The notes below the pieces were generated by a model. That model made no database searches and was not told the DNA's origin. It saw only the letters and a program-made list of their open reading frames with translations. Shown here piece by piece: positions 15,519-24,047 of a stretch of DNA of 39,832 nucleotides. The DNA comes from Treponema sp. (lineage in GTDB: Bacteria; Spirochaetota; Spirochaetia; Treponematales; Treponemataceae), in assembly GCA_024699235.1 (NCBI GenBank), contig JAILPY010000198.1:1-39832 (forward strand). The letters run 5' to 3'. Numbering within the stretch: the first letter of the stretch is position 1; every line of letters starts with the position of its first letter. The position numbers and the translations under genes are program-made.

Positions 15519-17639
15519 ATGGCTGTAACAAAAAAAAAGAAGACTCTTGTTATTGTAGAGTCTCCTGCAAAAGCAAAGACTATTGAACACTATTTGGGAG
15601 CTGGATACACTGTAAAGGCTTCTATGGGGCATTTGATAGATTTGCCGAAAAGTAGGATTGCTATAGATATTTCTAATAATTTTGAGCCAGAATACATAAC
15701 GGTTAGGGGAAGGGCAAAACTTCTTAAAGAACTGCAGAAAGATGCAAAGAATTCAGACGTAGTGTTGCTTGCATCTGATAATGATAGGGAAGGAGAGGCA
15801 ATTTCATGGCATCTTAATAATGTCCTGAAAGATAAAACTTCTGCAGCAATTCACCGCATAACGTTTAATGAAATTACGCCAGTGGCTATAAAAGATGCCA
15901 TAAAACATCCTCGCAGTATTGATGAGTCAAAGGTTGATGCTCAAAAAGCACGAAGAGTTTTGGATCGTCTTGTAGGTTACAATCTTAGTCCGTTACTTTG
16001 GAAAAAAGTGAAGAACGGACTAAGTGCCGGCAGGGTGCAGTCTGTAGCTCTCCGTTTGATTTGTGAGAGGGAAAAGGAAGTCGAAGACTTTATTCCTGAA
16101 GAATATTGGTCTTTGGATGCTGATTTTGTAAAGGGAAAGAATAAGTTTACGGCTCAGCTTATTCAATATAAAGGTGAAAAACCTGAACTTAAAAATGAAA
16201 AATCTGTAAATGATATAATACAAGAAATTCAGGATAGTGAATGTGTTATTTCTGATATAAAAGAGTCCGAGAAAATTCTTCGTCCAAAAGCTCCGTTTAC
16301 AACTTCAAAGTTACAGCAGTCCGCTGCAAACAGACTTGGATACACTTCAAGAAAAACAATGCAAATAGCGCAGCAGCTGTATGAAGGCATTCAAATTGGT
16401 TCTACCCGCGTTGGATTGATAACATACATGCGTACAGATTCTGTAAGAATTTCACAGAGCGCTATTGACGATGTCCGTGCATGGATCGGAAAGAATTTCC
16501 CTGATGATTTGCCTGATGAAAAAATTGAATATTCAGTTGGAAAAGGCGCTCAGGATGCACATGAAGGCATTCGTCCTACTTATACAAAGTATACTCCTGA
16601 TTCTGTTAAGGAATATTTGTCCCGTGATCAGCTTCGCCTTTATTCAATAATATGGGAGCGCTTTGTTTCAAGTCAGATGAAAAATGCCGTATCTAAGACG
16701 ACTAGTGCAGACATACAGGCTGGAGAAGCTTTATTTAGAGCCAGTGCAAGTAAGCTTTCTTATAAAGGGTTCTATAATGTCATAAAAACTCTTTCTTCAA
16801 AAGAGGAAGTAAAAGGAAATCTTCCTTCCTTGAAGGTTGGCGAAGTGCTTGCCAGCGGTAAATTCTATCCTGAACAGCATTTTACGCAGGGACCTGCAAG
16901 ATATACGGATGCTTCCATAGTTAAGACTCTGGAAGAAAAAGGTATTGGAAGACCTTCAACATATGCTCCGATTATTTCAGTTCTTTTAGACAGATATTAT
17001 GTAACAAGAAGCAATAAGCAGCTTGTGCCTACCCAGCTTGGGAAAATTATCTGTAAGATTTTAGTTGAATCATTTCCTGCTGTTATAAATGAGAAATTCA
17101 CATCAGATGTTGAAAATGATTTGGATAAAATCGAAAGAAACGAACTAGTCTGGAATTCAATGATAAATGATTTTTACGAACCATTTAAACTTCAGGTCGA
17201 TAAAGTAAATGATACTCAGGAAAGCCTGAAGGGATCTCTTGATGAAAAAACTGATCAGATTTGTGAGAAATGTGGAAAGCCAATGGTAAAAAAACTTGGA
17301 CGTTTCGGATATTTTCTTGCCTGCTCAGGATTCCCTGAATGTCATAACACAAAAAGCATTCCTCTTGCAAAATGTCCGAGAAAAGGCTGTAATGGATACA
17401 TTGTTGCCCGCAAGACAAAGGGAAAAGGAAAAGAATTTTACGGATGTACTAATTATCCGGAATGTGATTTTATCACTCATTTTAAACCTATTAATTCAGT
17501 TTGTCCTAAATGTGGCTGGTTCCTTGTTGAAAAATATGATAAGAAGAACGGTTATTATAAGAGCTGCATAAATCCTGACTGCGATTATCTGCATTCTCCG
17601 GAAGATGAAAAAGATAATTCCGGACTTTCTGGTGAATAA
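15519..17639 (+). CDS. topA: DNA topoisomerase I
   Basis: Type IA topoisomerase that relaxes negative supercoils through a 5'-phosphotyrosine intermediate. The 706-residue protein begins with a Toprim domain ('TLVIVESPAKAKTIEHYLG', metal-binding 'ASDNDREGEAISWHL'), then the clamp 'VDAQKARRVLDRLVGYNLSP', 'GLSAGRVQSVALRL', and active-site Tyr303 in GLITYMRTDS. 'DASIVKTLEEKGIGRPSTYA' follows. Three C-terminal four-Cys zinc modules are visible (CEKCGKP...CSGFPEC, CPRKGCNG...CTNYPEC, CPKCGW...CINPDC), binding ssDNA. Start ATG follows AAAGGAAGGACT. It ends 3 bp before xerD. Confidence 0.97.
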   Translation: MAVTKKKKTLVIVESPAKAKTIEHYLGAGYTVKASMGHLIDLPKSRIAIDISNNFEPEYITVRGRAKLLKELQKDAKNSDVVLLASDNDREGEAISWHLNNVLKDKTSAAIHRITFNEITPVAIKDAIKHPRSIDESKVDAQKARRVLDRLVGYNLSPLLWKKVKNGLSAGRVQSVALRLICEREKEVEDFIPEEYWSLDADFVKGKNKFTAQLIQYKGEKPELKNEKSVNDIIQEIQDSECVISDIKESEKILRPKAPFTTSKLQQSAANRLGYTSRKTMQIAQQLYEGIQIGSTRVGLITYMRTDSVRISQSAIDDVRAWIGKNFPDDLPDEKIEYSVGKGAQDAHEGIRPTYTKYTPDSVKEYLSRDQLRLYSIIWERFVSSQMKNAVSKTTSADIQAGEALFRASASKLSYKGFYNVIKTLSSKEEVKGNLPSLKVGEVLASGKFYPEQHFTQGPARYTDASIVKTLEEKGIGRPSTYAPIISVLLDRYYVTRSNKQLVPTQLGKIICKILVESFPAVINEKFTSDVENDLDKIERNELVWNSMINDFYEPFKLQVDKVNDTQESLKGSLDEKTDQICEKCGKPMVKKLGRFGYFLACSGFPECHNTKSIPLAKCPRKGCNGYIVARKTKGKGKEFYGCTNYPECDFITHFKPINSVCPKCGWFLVEKYDKKNGYYKSCINPDCDYLHSPEDEKDNSGLSGE

Positions 17640-17642
17640 ACT

Positions 17643-18569
17643 TTGGCAGAGGCATTGCTGGGTGACTGCATCGAAGAGTATATGGAATATCTTAGATGCA
17701 TAAAAGGCCGTTCTCCTCACACAGTGACTGGGTATTGTGAAGATTTAAAACATCTTGTACAAATGATAGGAAAAGATGTTCCTGTATGCTCTGTTACAGA
17801 GCTTCAGCTTAGAAATTGCATAGGGCAGCTCAGCCGGCAGAAATATTCTACGGCATCAGTTAACCGCTTTATTTCTTCTTTACGTGGATTATTTGCCTAT
17901 TGTAAGAAAAATCACTATATTTTAGAAGACGTTGCAATTGAATTAAAGACTTTGAAGCGTTCAAGGCACATTCCCCGTTTTATGACTCAGTCGGAAATTG
18001 ACAGGCTGTGTCAAGAACCAGATGAAAAGGATTTGTTGTGGGCTGTAAGGGATAAGGCAATTTTTGAAATGCTATATTCTTCCGGTTGCCGAGTAGCAGA
18101 ACTTGCTTCTTTGAAATTCCAGGATTTTACAAAAGATTACAAAAGCGCTGTTGTAAAAGGAAAAGGAAATAAAGAAAGGTATGTTTTTTTTGAAGAAGAT
18201 GCCGTAAGGGCATTAAAAGCATATCTCACTGACAGGGATTTAAAGTATCCGGCTAAGAGCGTTAATGGTGCAGAGTATGTTGAGTATATCTTTATAAATC
18301 AAAAAGGAACGCCTTTAAAGGAAGGCGGCATAAGGTATATAGTAGGAAAATATAGTGGCATGGAAGGCGTTAACAATCCAGTTACGCCGCACTCATTCCG
18401 TCATACTTTTGCAACAGGAATGCTTATGAACGGAGCTGATGTTCGTATGGTTCAGGAAATGCTTGGGCATTCAAGCATTAATGCGACACAGCGTTACACT
18501 CATGTAACAAAAGAACATTTGAAAGATATTTATAATCAGGCTTTTCCTCATAGCGGAAAAAATGATTAA
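17643..18569 (+). CDS. xerD: Tyrosine recombinase, XerD-like
   Basis: A 308-residue site-specific recombinase with the full catalytic set: Arg150 ([11 protein letters not shown]), Lys174 (KGKGNKER), His250/Arg253 ([12 protein letters not shown]), His276 ([11 protein letters not shown]) and Tyr285 (RYTHV). The N-terminal SAM-like domain reads '[21 protein letters not shown]'. I accept TTG 17643, 3 bp after topA, with GGTGA before it; an ATG further in would cut into the N-terminal domain. With the xerC-like gene at 12830 it would form the heterotetramer acting at dif. I saw no dif-like site in the window. Confidence 0.88.
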   Translation: MAEALLGDCIEEYMEYLRCIKGRSPHTVTGYCEDLKHLVQMIGKDVPVCSVTELQLRNCIGQLSRQKYSTASVNRFISSLRGLFAYCKKNHYILEDVAIELKTLKRSRHIPRFMTQSEIDRLCQEPDEKDLLWAVRDKAIFEMLYSSGCRVAELASLKFQDFTKDYKSAVVKGKGNKERYVFFEEDAVRALKAYLTDRDLKYPAKSVNGAEYVEYIFINQKGTPLKEGGIRYIVGKYSGMEGVNNPVTPHSFRHTFATGMLMNGADVRMVQEMLGHSSINATQRYTHVTKEHLKDIYNQAFPHSGKND

Positions 18570-18595
18570 TCAATAAAAAGCCTGAAGGAGTTTAT

Positions 18596-19144
18596 ATGGC
18601 TGATGATGAAAGAGTAAAGATTAGAAGTACGACTGTAATTGCTGTAAAGAGAGACGGTAAGGTTGCCATGGCTGGAGACGGACAGGTTACTGCTGGAAAT
18701 ACAGTTGTAAAGGGTAATGCACGTAAAGTCAGAAAGATATATGACGGAAAGGTTATAACAGGATTTGCAGGTTCTGTAGCAGATGCTTTTACATTGTTTG
18801 ACAGGTTTGAAGACAAACTTAAGGAATATAATGGTGATTTAACTCGTTCTGCTGTTGAATTGGCAAAACTGTGGCGTACAGAACGTTCAATGAGCAAGCT
18901 TGAGGCCATGCTTTTGGTTGCCGATAAATCAAAGATACTCCTTATTTCCGGTGATGGAAATGTTATTGAGCCAGAAAATGATATTATTGCTATTGGTTCT
19001 GGAGGAAATTATGCATATGCAGCTGCTATGGCGTATCTTGAAAGCAGTAATCTTTCAGCTAGGGAAATAGCAGAACATTCTTTGAGCATTGCAGGTAAGA
19101 TTTGCATTTATACAAATGACCATATAACAGTAGAAGAATTGTAA
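18596..19144 (+). CDS. hslV: HslV (ClpQ) protease subunit
   Basis: HslV is a proteasome-like N-terminal threonine peptidase, a double hexamer opened by HslU. The 182-residue product has an 11-residue propeptide, then '[23 protein letters not shown]', making Thr12 the catalytic residue after processing. Further family segments are '[24 protein letters not shown]', '[12 protein letters not shown]' and '[17 protein letters not shown]'. Start ATG follows GAAGGAG. hslU begins 15 bp later. Their place between xerD and flgB differs from the T. pallidum order as I recall it. Confidence 0.95.
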   Translation: MADDERVKIRSTTVIAVKRDGKVAMAGDGQVTAGNTVVKGNARKVRKIYDGKVITGFAGSVADAFTLFDRFEDKLKEYNGDLTRSAVELAKLWRTERSMSKLEAMLLVADKSKILLISGDGNVIEPENDIIAIGSGGNYAYAAAMAYLESSNLSAREIAEHSLSIAGKICIYTNDHITVEEL

Positions 19145-19159
19145 TATAAGGAGCAGATT

Positions 19160-20698
19160 GTGGAAAATGTCAGTACAAAAGATGGAATGCCAGAAGGACT
19201 TACTCCGTCAGAAGTTGTAGAAAGACTTGATAATTATATTATAGGACAGAATAAGGCAAAGCGTTTTGTTGCTGTTGCATTAAGAAACAGGCAGAGGCGT
19301 ATAAAATTGCCAGAAGAAATCAGGGATGAAGTTGCTCCTAAAAACATTCTGATGATAGGACCTACTGGTGTTGGAAAAACTGAAATTGCAAGGCGGCTCG
19401 CAAAACTTTGCGGTGCTCCATTCCTTAAAGTTGAGGCTACTAAATATACAGAAGTTGGATATGTCGGACGTGATGTCGAAAGCATGGTACGCGATTTGAT
19501 GGCTGTAGGCTATAATATGGTCAAGTCTGAGATGCAGGAAAACCTTAAGGCTAAGGCCGAGCCTATGGTTGAAGAACAGCTTCTTGATCTTTTGCTTCCT
19601 GGAAGCGGTTCAAAGAAAACTAAGTCCGAAACTTCTGCTAAAAAGCCTAATGTACATATTCTTGGCAATATATTTGGTAATGACAGTCCTGTTCAAGGCA
19701 GCTTGATACAGATTGATATGCCAAAGAAGTCTGCTGAATCTGAATCTCAGGATGCAAAGGAATTTTCTGAAAAGCAAGAGATTCCAGAAGAAAAAGAGAC
19801 CTCAAGCGAAATGTCAGAAACCCGTGAAAAGTTCCGTCAGATGCTTCGTGATGGAAAGCTTGAGGACCGTATGGTAGATATTACTGTGCATCAGCAGCCT
19901 CATTTTAGCGGAATAGAAATGATGGGCGGCGGTTCTCCAGAAGATCTTGAAGCCAGTATTACTGGCTTGCAAGAAATGCTTTCAGGAGGTAGAAGCAAGC
20001 GCAGGACTATGTCTGTTCATGATGCGCGCCAGATTTTGTTATCGGAAAATCTTGATAGGCTCACAGACAGTGATAAGGTTGCAGATATTGCAAAAGATAG
20101 GGTTGAGCAGAGCGGCATTATATTTATTGATGAAATTGATAAGATTGCGACAAAGGGTGGCGAAGGCTCTCGTCAGGATGTAAGCCGTGAAGGCGTTCAG
20201 CGTGATATTCTTCCTATTGTAGAAGGCAGTAATATTAATACTAAGTGGGGAGTTGTAAATACAACTCACATTCTTTTTATTGGAGCCGGTGCTTTCAGTG
20301 TCTCTGCTCCGAGTGATTTGATTCCTGAGCTTCAGGGGCGTTTTCCTCTGCGTGTAGAACTTGAGGCTTTGAAAAAGGAAGACTTTAAGAGAATTTTAAC
20401 AGAACCGAAGAATGCTCTCATAAAGCAGTATGAAGCTTTGCTTGGAACTGAAAGTGTAACTTTGAAATTTGCAGAAGAAGCTATAGACAGGATGGCATTC
20501 ATTGCTGAGGATGTTAACTCTCATGCAGAAAACATAGGTGCACGCCGCTTGCATACGATTTTAGAGACCGTTCTTGAAGAATTAAGTTTTTCTGCTGATA
20601 AGCACGCTGGGGAAACTATTACTATTGATGAAGCTTATGTTAATGAAAAATTAAAGGGAATAATGCAGAATCAGGATCTGGAACGCTATATTTTATAG
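19160..20698 (+). CDS. hslU: HslU (ClpY) unfoldase ATPase
   Basis: AAA+ unfoldase that feeds substrates to HslV. The 512-residue protein has 'LTPSEVVERLDNYIIGQNKAKR' at the start, Walker A GPTGVGKT (67-74), the pore-1 region 'KYTEVGYVGRDVESMVRDL', an intermediate (I) domain from about 110 to 250 rich in Glu/Ser/Lys, Walker B FIDEID (322-327), 'SREGVQRDILPIVEG', sensor motifs and the C-terminal DLERYIL tail that docks into HslV. Start GTG 19160 is preceded by AAGGAGC. The I-domain seems longer than in E. coli HslU (443 aa), explaining the total length. Confidence 0.96.
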   Translation: MENVSTKDGMPEGLTPSEVVERLDNYIIGQNKAKRFVAVALRNRQRRIKLPEEIRDEVAPKNILMIGPTGVGKTEIARRLAKLCGAPFLKVEATKYTEVGYVGRDVESMVRDLMAVGYNMVKSEMQENLKAKAEPMVEEQLLDLLLPGSGSKKTKSETSAKKPNVHILGNIFGNDSPVQGSLIQIDMPKKSAESESQDAKEFSEKQEIPEEKETSSEMSETREKFRQMLRDGKLEDRMVDITVHQQPHFSGIEMMGGGSPEDLEASITGLQEMLSGGRSKRRTMSVHDARQILLSENLDRLTDSDKVADIAKDRVEQSGIIFIDEIDKIATKGGEGSRQDVSREGVQRDILPIVEGSNINTKWGVVNTTHILFIGAGAFSVSAPSDLIPELQGRFPLRVELEALKKEDFKRILTEPKNALIKQYEALLGTESVTLKFAEEAIDRMAFIAEDVNSHAENIGARRLHTILETVLEELSFSADKHAGETITIDEAYVNEKLKGIMQNQDLERYIL

Positions 20699-20743
20699 AG
20701 TCTGCAGTATTTAATATGTCTTAAATTAAGATGCATTAAATAA

Positions 20744-20816
20744 AGCCTTTTTGTACGTTATTATTGAAATGCCTTTCAAAATTGGCTTTTATTAGCGTAC
20801 TTAAAGGTTTTTTTTA
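20744..20816 (+). terminator. Probable terminator after hslU
   Basis: CCTTT (20746-20750) pairs with AAAGG (20803-20807) and GTACG (20753-20757) with CGTAC (20796-20800), separated by a 2x2 mismatch, with a large loop. TTTTTTTT runs from 20808. The long loop weakens the call, but the U-tract is strong and it lies between two functional groups (protease and flagellar genes). Confidence 0.55.
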
Positions 20817-20876
20817 TCTTTTCTCATGATAATATATAAAGTTAATTGGTTTTATTCCGATAAGGAAAATATGGGA

Positions 20877-21299
20877 ATGAATAGTTTTGTAAATTCAGTA
20901 GATTTGCTTCATAGGGAACTTGATGTTCAGAGCTTACGCTATCAAGTTACGGCAAATAATATTGCCAATAGTGAAGTTCCTAATTATAAAAAGCAAAGTG
21001 TTAATTTTGAAACAGAGCTCAAAAAGGCATTTGAATCTCGTGATAATGCACACAACTCTTTTAAGATGATTACTAGTGATGAGCGTCATATTCAAAGTGA
21101 AACGCCTCGTGACTGGAGGACTGTAGAACCTCGCAGGACTACTGATTACTTAACTACTTCAAAAGCAAACGGAAATAACGTTGACGCTGAAGAAGAAGCT
21201 ATGAATCTTGTTCAGATTCAGATGCAGTATAGGCTTTTGACACAGCTTGAAAGCTTTGAATTTGGTCAGATAACAACAGCTATGAAATCAATCCGCTGA
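20877..21299 (+). CDS. flgB: Flagellar basal-body rod protein FlgB
   Basis: FlgB is a proximal rod subunit of the flagellar basal body, exported by the flagellar type III system. The N-terminal 'SVDLLHRELDVQSLRYQVTANNIANSEVPNYKK' is the bacterial rod-protein signature, and the C-terminal helix 'EEEAMNLVQIQMQYRLLTQLE' the other conserved end. I choose ATG 20877 (MNSFVNSV, 140 aa), 10 nt after AAGGA; ATG 20871 and 20826 are in frame, but the latter adds an unlikely 17 residues. It opens the flgB-fliJ operon. Confidence 0.92.
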   Translation: MNSFVNSVDLLHRELDVQSLRYQVTANNIANSEVPNYKKQSVNFETELKKAFESRDNAHNSFKMITSDERHIQSETPRDWRTVEPRRTTDYLTTSKANGNNVDAEEEAMNLVQIQMQYRLLTQLESFEFGQITTAMKSIR

Positions 21300-21340
21300 T
21301 TAAACAGTTAGCTTGATTGGGAATATAAGAGGAGCATAAT

Positions 21341-21799
21341 ATGGGTCTTTTTACAAGTATCAACATTGCTGCAACAGGAATGAGTGCTGAACGTCTTAGA
21401 ACAGATGTAATCAGTAATAATATTGCAAATGCAAGTACAACACGCACAGAAGATGGCGGAGTATACAGAAAGCAGACTGTTGTTTTTGAACCTGTCGCAT
21501 CAAAGAATCCTACATGGCGTCTTCCTTTTTCAGATGCATCTCAGGATAACGGTCCTGGTAAGGGTGTCCGTGTTAGAGAAATTGTAAAAGATACAAATCA
21601 GGGAAGAATGGTATATGATCCAGATCATCCTGATGCCATAAAATCTGGTCCTAACAAGGGATATGTTGAATATCCTAATGTAAATATCGTTAATGAAATG
21701 GTTGATATGATCAGTGCTAACCGTGCATACGAGGCAAACAGTGCAGTTATTGAAGGCAGCAAGGATATGTTCTCGTCAGCATTAAACATTGCTCAGTAA
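21341..21799 (+). CDS. flgC: Flagellar basal-body rod protein FlgC
   Basis: Proximal rod protein of 152 residues. It has the N-terminal 'SINIAATGMSAERLRTDVISNNIANASTT' and C-terminal 'YPNVNIVNEMVDMISANRAYEANSAVI' signatures of FlgC, which pair as helices in the rod. Start ATG follows AGAGGAGCATA. Length is slightly above the E. coli protein (134 aa), as usual for FlgC outside enterics. Confidence 0.95.
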   Translation: MGLFTSINIAATGMSAERLRTDVISNNIANASTTRTEDGGVYRKQTVVFEPVASKNPTWRLPFSDASQDNGPGKGVRVREIVKDTNQGRMVYDPDHPDAIKSGPNKGYVEYPNVNIVNEMVDMISANRAYEANSAVIEGSKDMFSSALNIAQ

Positions 21800-21814
21800 T
21801 AGAGGATAAAATAT

Positions 21815-22150
21815 ATGGAATTTACAATAGGTTCACTTGAATTAAACAGAAGTAATCCCTCTCACCTTGGAACAGCTCCTCTTATTGATTCCGTAGGTAA
21901 AGCAACTAATGCTCCTGTTGAAAAATCAAAGGGAAGCTTTGAAAATTACCTGCTTGCCGCAGTTGAAGAGCTTAACGGACAGCAGGCCGCAGTTGGAAAA
22001 ATGCAGGAACAGCTTATTACTGATCCTGACAGCGTTGACATTCATGATGTTACGATTGCAATGGCAAAGGCACAGATGTCCCTAAATCTTGCACAGACTG
22101 TCATTGATCGCGTCATCACAGGATGGAATGACCTGTCTCAGACTAGATAA
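21815..22150 (+). CDS. fliE: Flagellar hook-basal body protein FliE
   Basis: FliE joins the MS ring (FliF) to the rod. The 111-residue protein has the conserved 'SFENYLLAAVEELNGQQAAV' core and C-terminal 'DPDSVDIHDVTIAMAKAQMSLNLAQTVIDRVI' typical of FliE. It starts 15 bp after flgC with AGAGGATAAAATAT upstream. The gap to fliF (178 bp) is unusually large for this operon and is structured. Confidence 0.93.
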   Translation: MEFTIGSLELNRSNPSHLGTAPLIDSVGKATNAPVEKSKGSFENYLLAAVEELNGQQAAVGKMQEQLITDPDSVDIHDVTIAMAKAQMSLNLAQTVIDRVITGWNDLSQTR

Positions 22151-22158
22151 ATATCGGG

Positions 22159-22199
22159 ATGCCGTTTTTAGTTCCCATTAATTTCCTAAAATACGGCAT
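22159..22199 (+). repeat. Inverted repeat after fliE
   Basis: ATGCCGT (22159-22165) pairs with ACGGCAT (22193-22199), and TTTTAG (22166-22171) with CTAAAA (22186-22191), leaving one bulged T and a 14-nt loop. The tail TATATTACAT has few Us, so it would be a weak terminator or an RNA-processing/3'-protection hairpin splitting the operon before fliF. Confidence 0.6.
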
Positions 22200-22227
22200 T
22201 ATATTACATAAATTGATACTGTTATGC

Positions 22228-22256
22228 TTTTCAAAAATAGCGTATGGTGTTATAAT
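22228..22256 (+). promoter_or_regulatory. Candidate internal promoter for fliF
   Basis: TTTTCA (22228-22233), 17 bp and a perfect TATAAT (22251-22256). Predicted start of transcription is near 22263, giving a leader of about 66 nt that contains two hairpins. The -35 is a 4/6 match. Confidence 0.5.
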
Positions 22257-22269
22257 ATGAAGACTTAAA

Positions 22270-22338
22270 CCTTTGCAACGTAGTGGGAAACATGGCAAAG
22301 GCAATTTATTCGTTCACGGGAGGGGAAGATGAACGAAT
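22270..22338 (+). promoter_or_regulatory. Structured fliF leader with the Shine-Dalgarno in a hairpin loop
   Basis: Two stems are visible. CCTTTGC (22270-22276) pairs with GCAAAGG (22295-22301). ATTCGTTCA (22308-22316) pairs perfectly with TGAACGAAT (22330-22338). The 13-nt loop of the second stem is CGGGAGGGGAAGA, the fliF ribosome site, and the right arm includes two bases of the ATG. Such a hairpin would tune fliF translation. Confidence 0.6.
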
Positions 22339-24044
22339 GGTTTAAAAATTTTTCACAAACCATTAAAGAAAAGTGGGGAAAATGGACAATAGTCCAGAAA
22401 GGTATCTTAATAGGCATTTTTGCTGTTATTATTGCAGCAGTTGTCATTTTGGCAACCTTTTCTTCAAGGCCAACAACAGTCCGTCTTTTTAATAAGGCTA
22501 TAACTGATGAAACCGAGCGCGATAGGATACTTACGCGTTTGGATCAGGACAATATAAAGGCTTATGTCTCATCAGACGGTTATATTTCCGTAGAAACAGA
22601 AAATATCGCAAAAAAATGGCGCAGTAAGCTTATTGCAGAAGGTTATGAACCTTCTGGCATTGACGCTTATCAGCTTTTTGACGTAAGCCGATGGACTCGC
22701 AATGATTTTGACGACAAGGTAAACTGGCAGCGTGCTACTACTGTAGCTTTGGAAGAGCACCTTAAGCAGCTGGATGGCATTCAGCAGGCAAAGGTTATGC
22801 TTTCTCTTCCAGATGATGCCCTGTTTGCTTCTGATCAGAAGCCAGTAACAGCAAGTGTCGTTCTTTATGCTCGAGGCGGTAGCGATGTTCTTCAGAGTAA
22901 GAAGTCTGTTCAGGGCATAGAGCATCTTATCATGCGCAGCGTTGAAGGACTTACAAGGGATAATATAACTATTGTAGATGGCAGTACAAATCAGGAAATC
23001 AATGATTTTGAGGGAATGGAAGAAACTGACAGGATAAATAATATTCAGAAAGAGCAGAAAGTTATCCAAAAGCTTGAAGCTGAATATTCAAGTGCAGTTC
23101 TTGCAGCCTTGCAGTCTACTTATGGCGTTGACCGTGTCCGCGTTGCAACAATGAAAATAAAGATGGACATGTCAAAGCGTTCTGTCTCAAAGGAAGAGTA
23201 TAGTGGTATTACCATAAAGGAAGATAACCCTAATACGTCTTATGATGATAGTGAAGTTGTTCACAGTCTTGTAATTTCTGAAGAGACTGTAAACAAGGCT
23301 TATACAGGAACAGGATATAATCCTGAAGGACCTGCCGGTGTTGAAGGTCAGAATCCTCCTGTATATTCAGATATGTCAAACGTTATCGGTAAATCTACAG
23401 AAGACGGTGCAAAGAAAAATTATGCGCTTAACAAAAAAAATACTGAAGAAGATGAAAGTCCATCTATAGACAGTATGTCAGTTTCTGTAAACGTTGACGG
23501 TACATGGAAATATCCTTTATATGACGAAAAGGGTAATGTCCGTCTTAGTTCTAGCGGTGGCTATGAACGCGAATATATTCCTGTTCCAGAAGATGACTTA
23601 AAGCAAGTTGTTAGGCTGGTTCAGGGTGCTATTGGATATGATAAGCAGCGTGGAGATATTGTAGAAGTAACAAGCTTGCAAGTTGACCGTACGGAACAGT
23701 TCCGTAAAGAAGATGAAGCCTTCATAAAGTCTCAGCAGACAAAAAAGATGTTCTTCTTCATCTTGCTTGGTATTGCAGTTGTTCTTGTTACATTCATAGT
23801 ATTCCGCATTATCAGTCGTGAAATTGAAAGACGCAGACGTCTTCGTGAAGAAGAACTCCTCCGCAGGCAGCAGGAAGAGCGCGAGCGTGCTCTCTGGGAT
23901 GCAAAGAACGAGGGCATGGAAGTTTCAATGACTGTAGAAGAAAGAAAGCGCCAGGAACTTGCAGAAAACGCTATTGCCCTTGCAAAAGAGCATCCTGAAG
24001 ACGTTGCAATGCTTATACGTACTTGGCTTAGAGAGGAGGCTTAA
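22329..24044 (+). CDS. fliF: Flagellar MS-ring protein FliF
   Basis: FliF forms the membrane and supramembrane ring on which the basal body and export gate assemble. The 571-residue protein has a first membrane helix at about 22-42 ('GILIGIFAVIIAAVVILATF'), the periplasmic ring-building region ('DGIQQAKVMLSLPDDALFASDQKP', 'HLIMRSVEGLTRDNITIVDGS'), a second helix at about 475-495 ('MFFFILLGIAVVLVTFIVF'), then a very basic/acidic coiled segment and the FliG-binding tail 'ALAKEHPEDVAMLIRTWLREE'. Start ATG 22329 lies behind GGGAGGGGAAG. It ends 3 bp before fliG. Confidence 0.96.
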   Translation: MNEWFKNFSQTIKEKWGKWTIVQKGILIGIFAVIIAAVVILATFSSRPTTVRLFNKAITDETERDRILTRLDQDNIKAYVSSDGYISVETENIAKKWRSKLIAEGYEPSGIDAYQLFDVSRWTRNDFDDKVNWQRATTVALEEHLKQLDGIQQAKVMLSLPDDALFASDQKPVTASVVLYARGGSDVLQSKKSVQGIEHLIMRSVEGLTRDNITIVDGSTNQEINDFEGMEETDRINNIQKEQKVIQKLEAEYSSAVLAALQSTYGVDRVRVATMKIKMDMSKRSVSKEEYSGITIKEDNPNTSYDDSEVVHSLVISEETVNKAYTGTGYNPEGPAGVEGQNPPVYSDMSNVIGKSTEDGAKKNYALNKKNTEEDESPSIDSMSVSVNVDGTWKYPLYDEKGNVRLSSSGGYEREYIPVPEDDLKQVVRLVQGAIGYDKQRGDIVEVTSLQVDRTEQFRKEDEAFIKSQQTKKMFFFILLGIAVVLVTFIVFRIISREIERRRRLREEELLRRQQEERERALWDAKNEGMEVSMTVEERKRQELAENAIALAKEHPEDVAMLIRTWLREEA

Positions 24045-24047
24045 TCT

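Noticed and set aside
12830..18569. Integrative element suggested by two tyrosine recombinase genes
   Set aside because: Both are Xer-type housekeeping recombinases embedded in the division operon; no att repeats, tRNA or cargo genes are present.
22284..22290. MraZ site in the fliF leader (single AGTGGGAAA)
   Set aside because: Only one copy is present; MraZ operators need several phased repeats.
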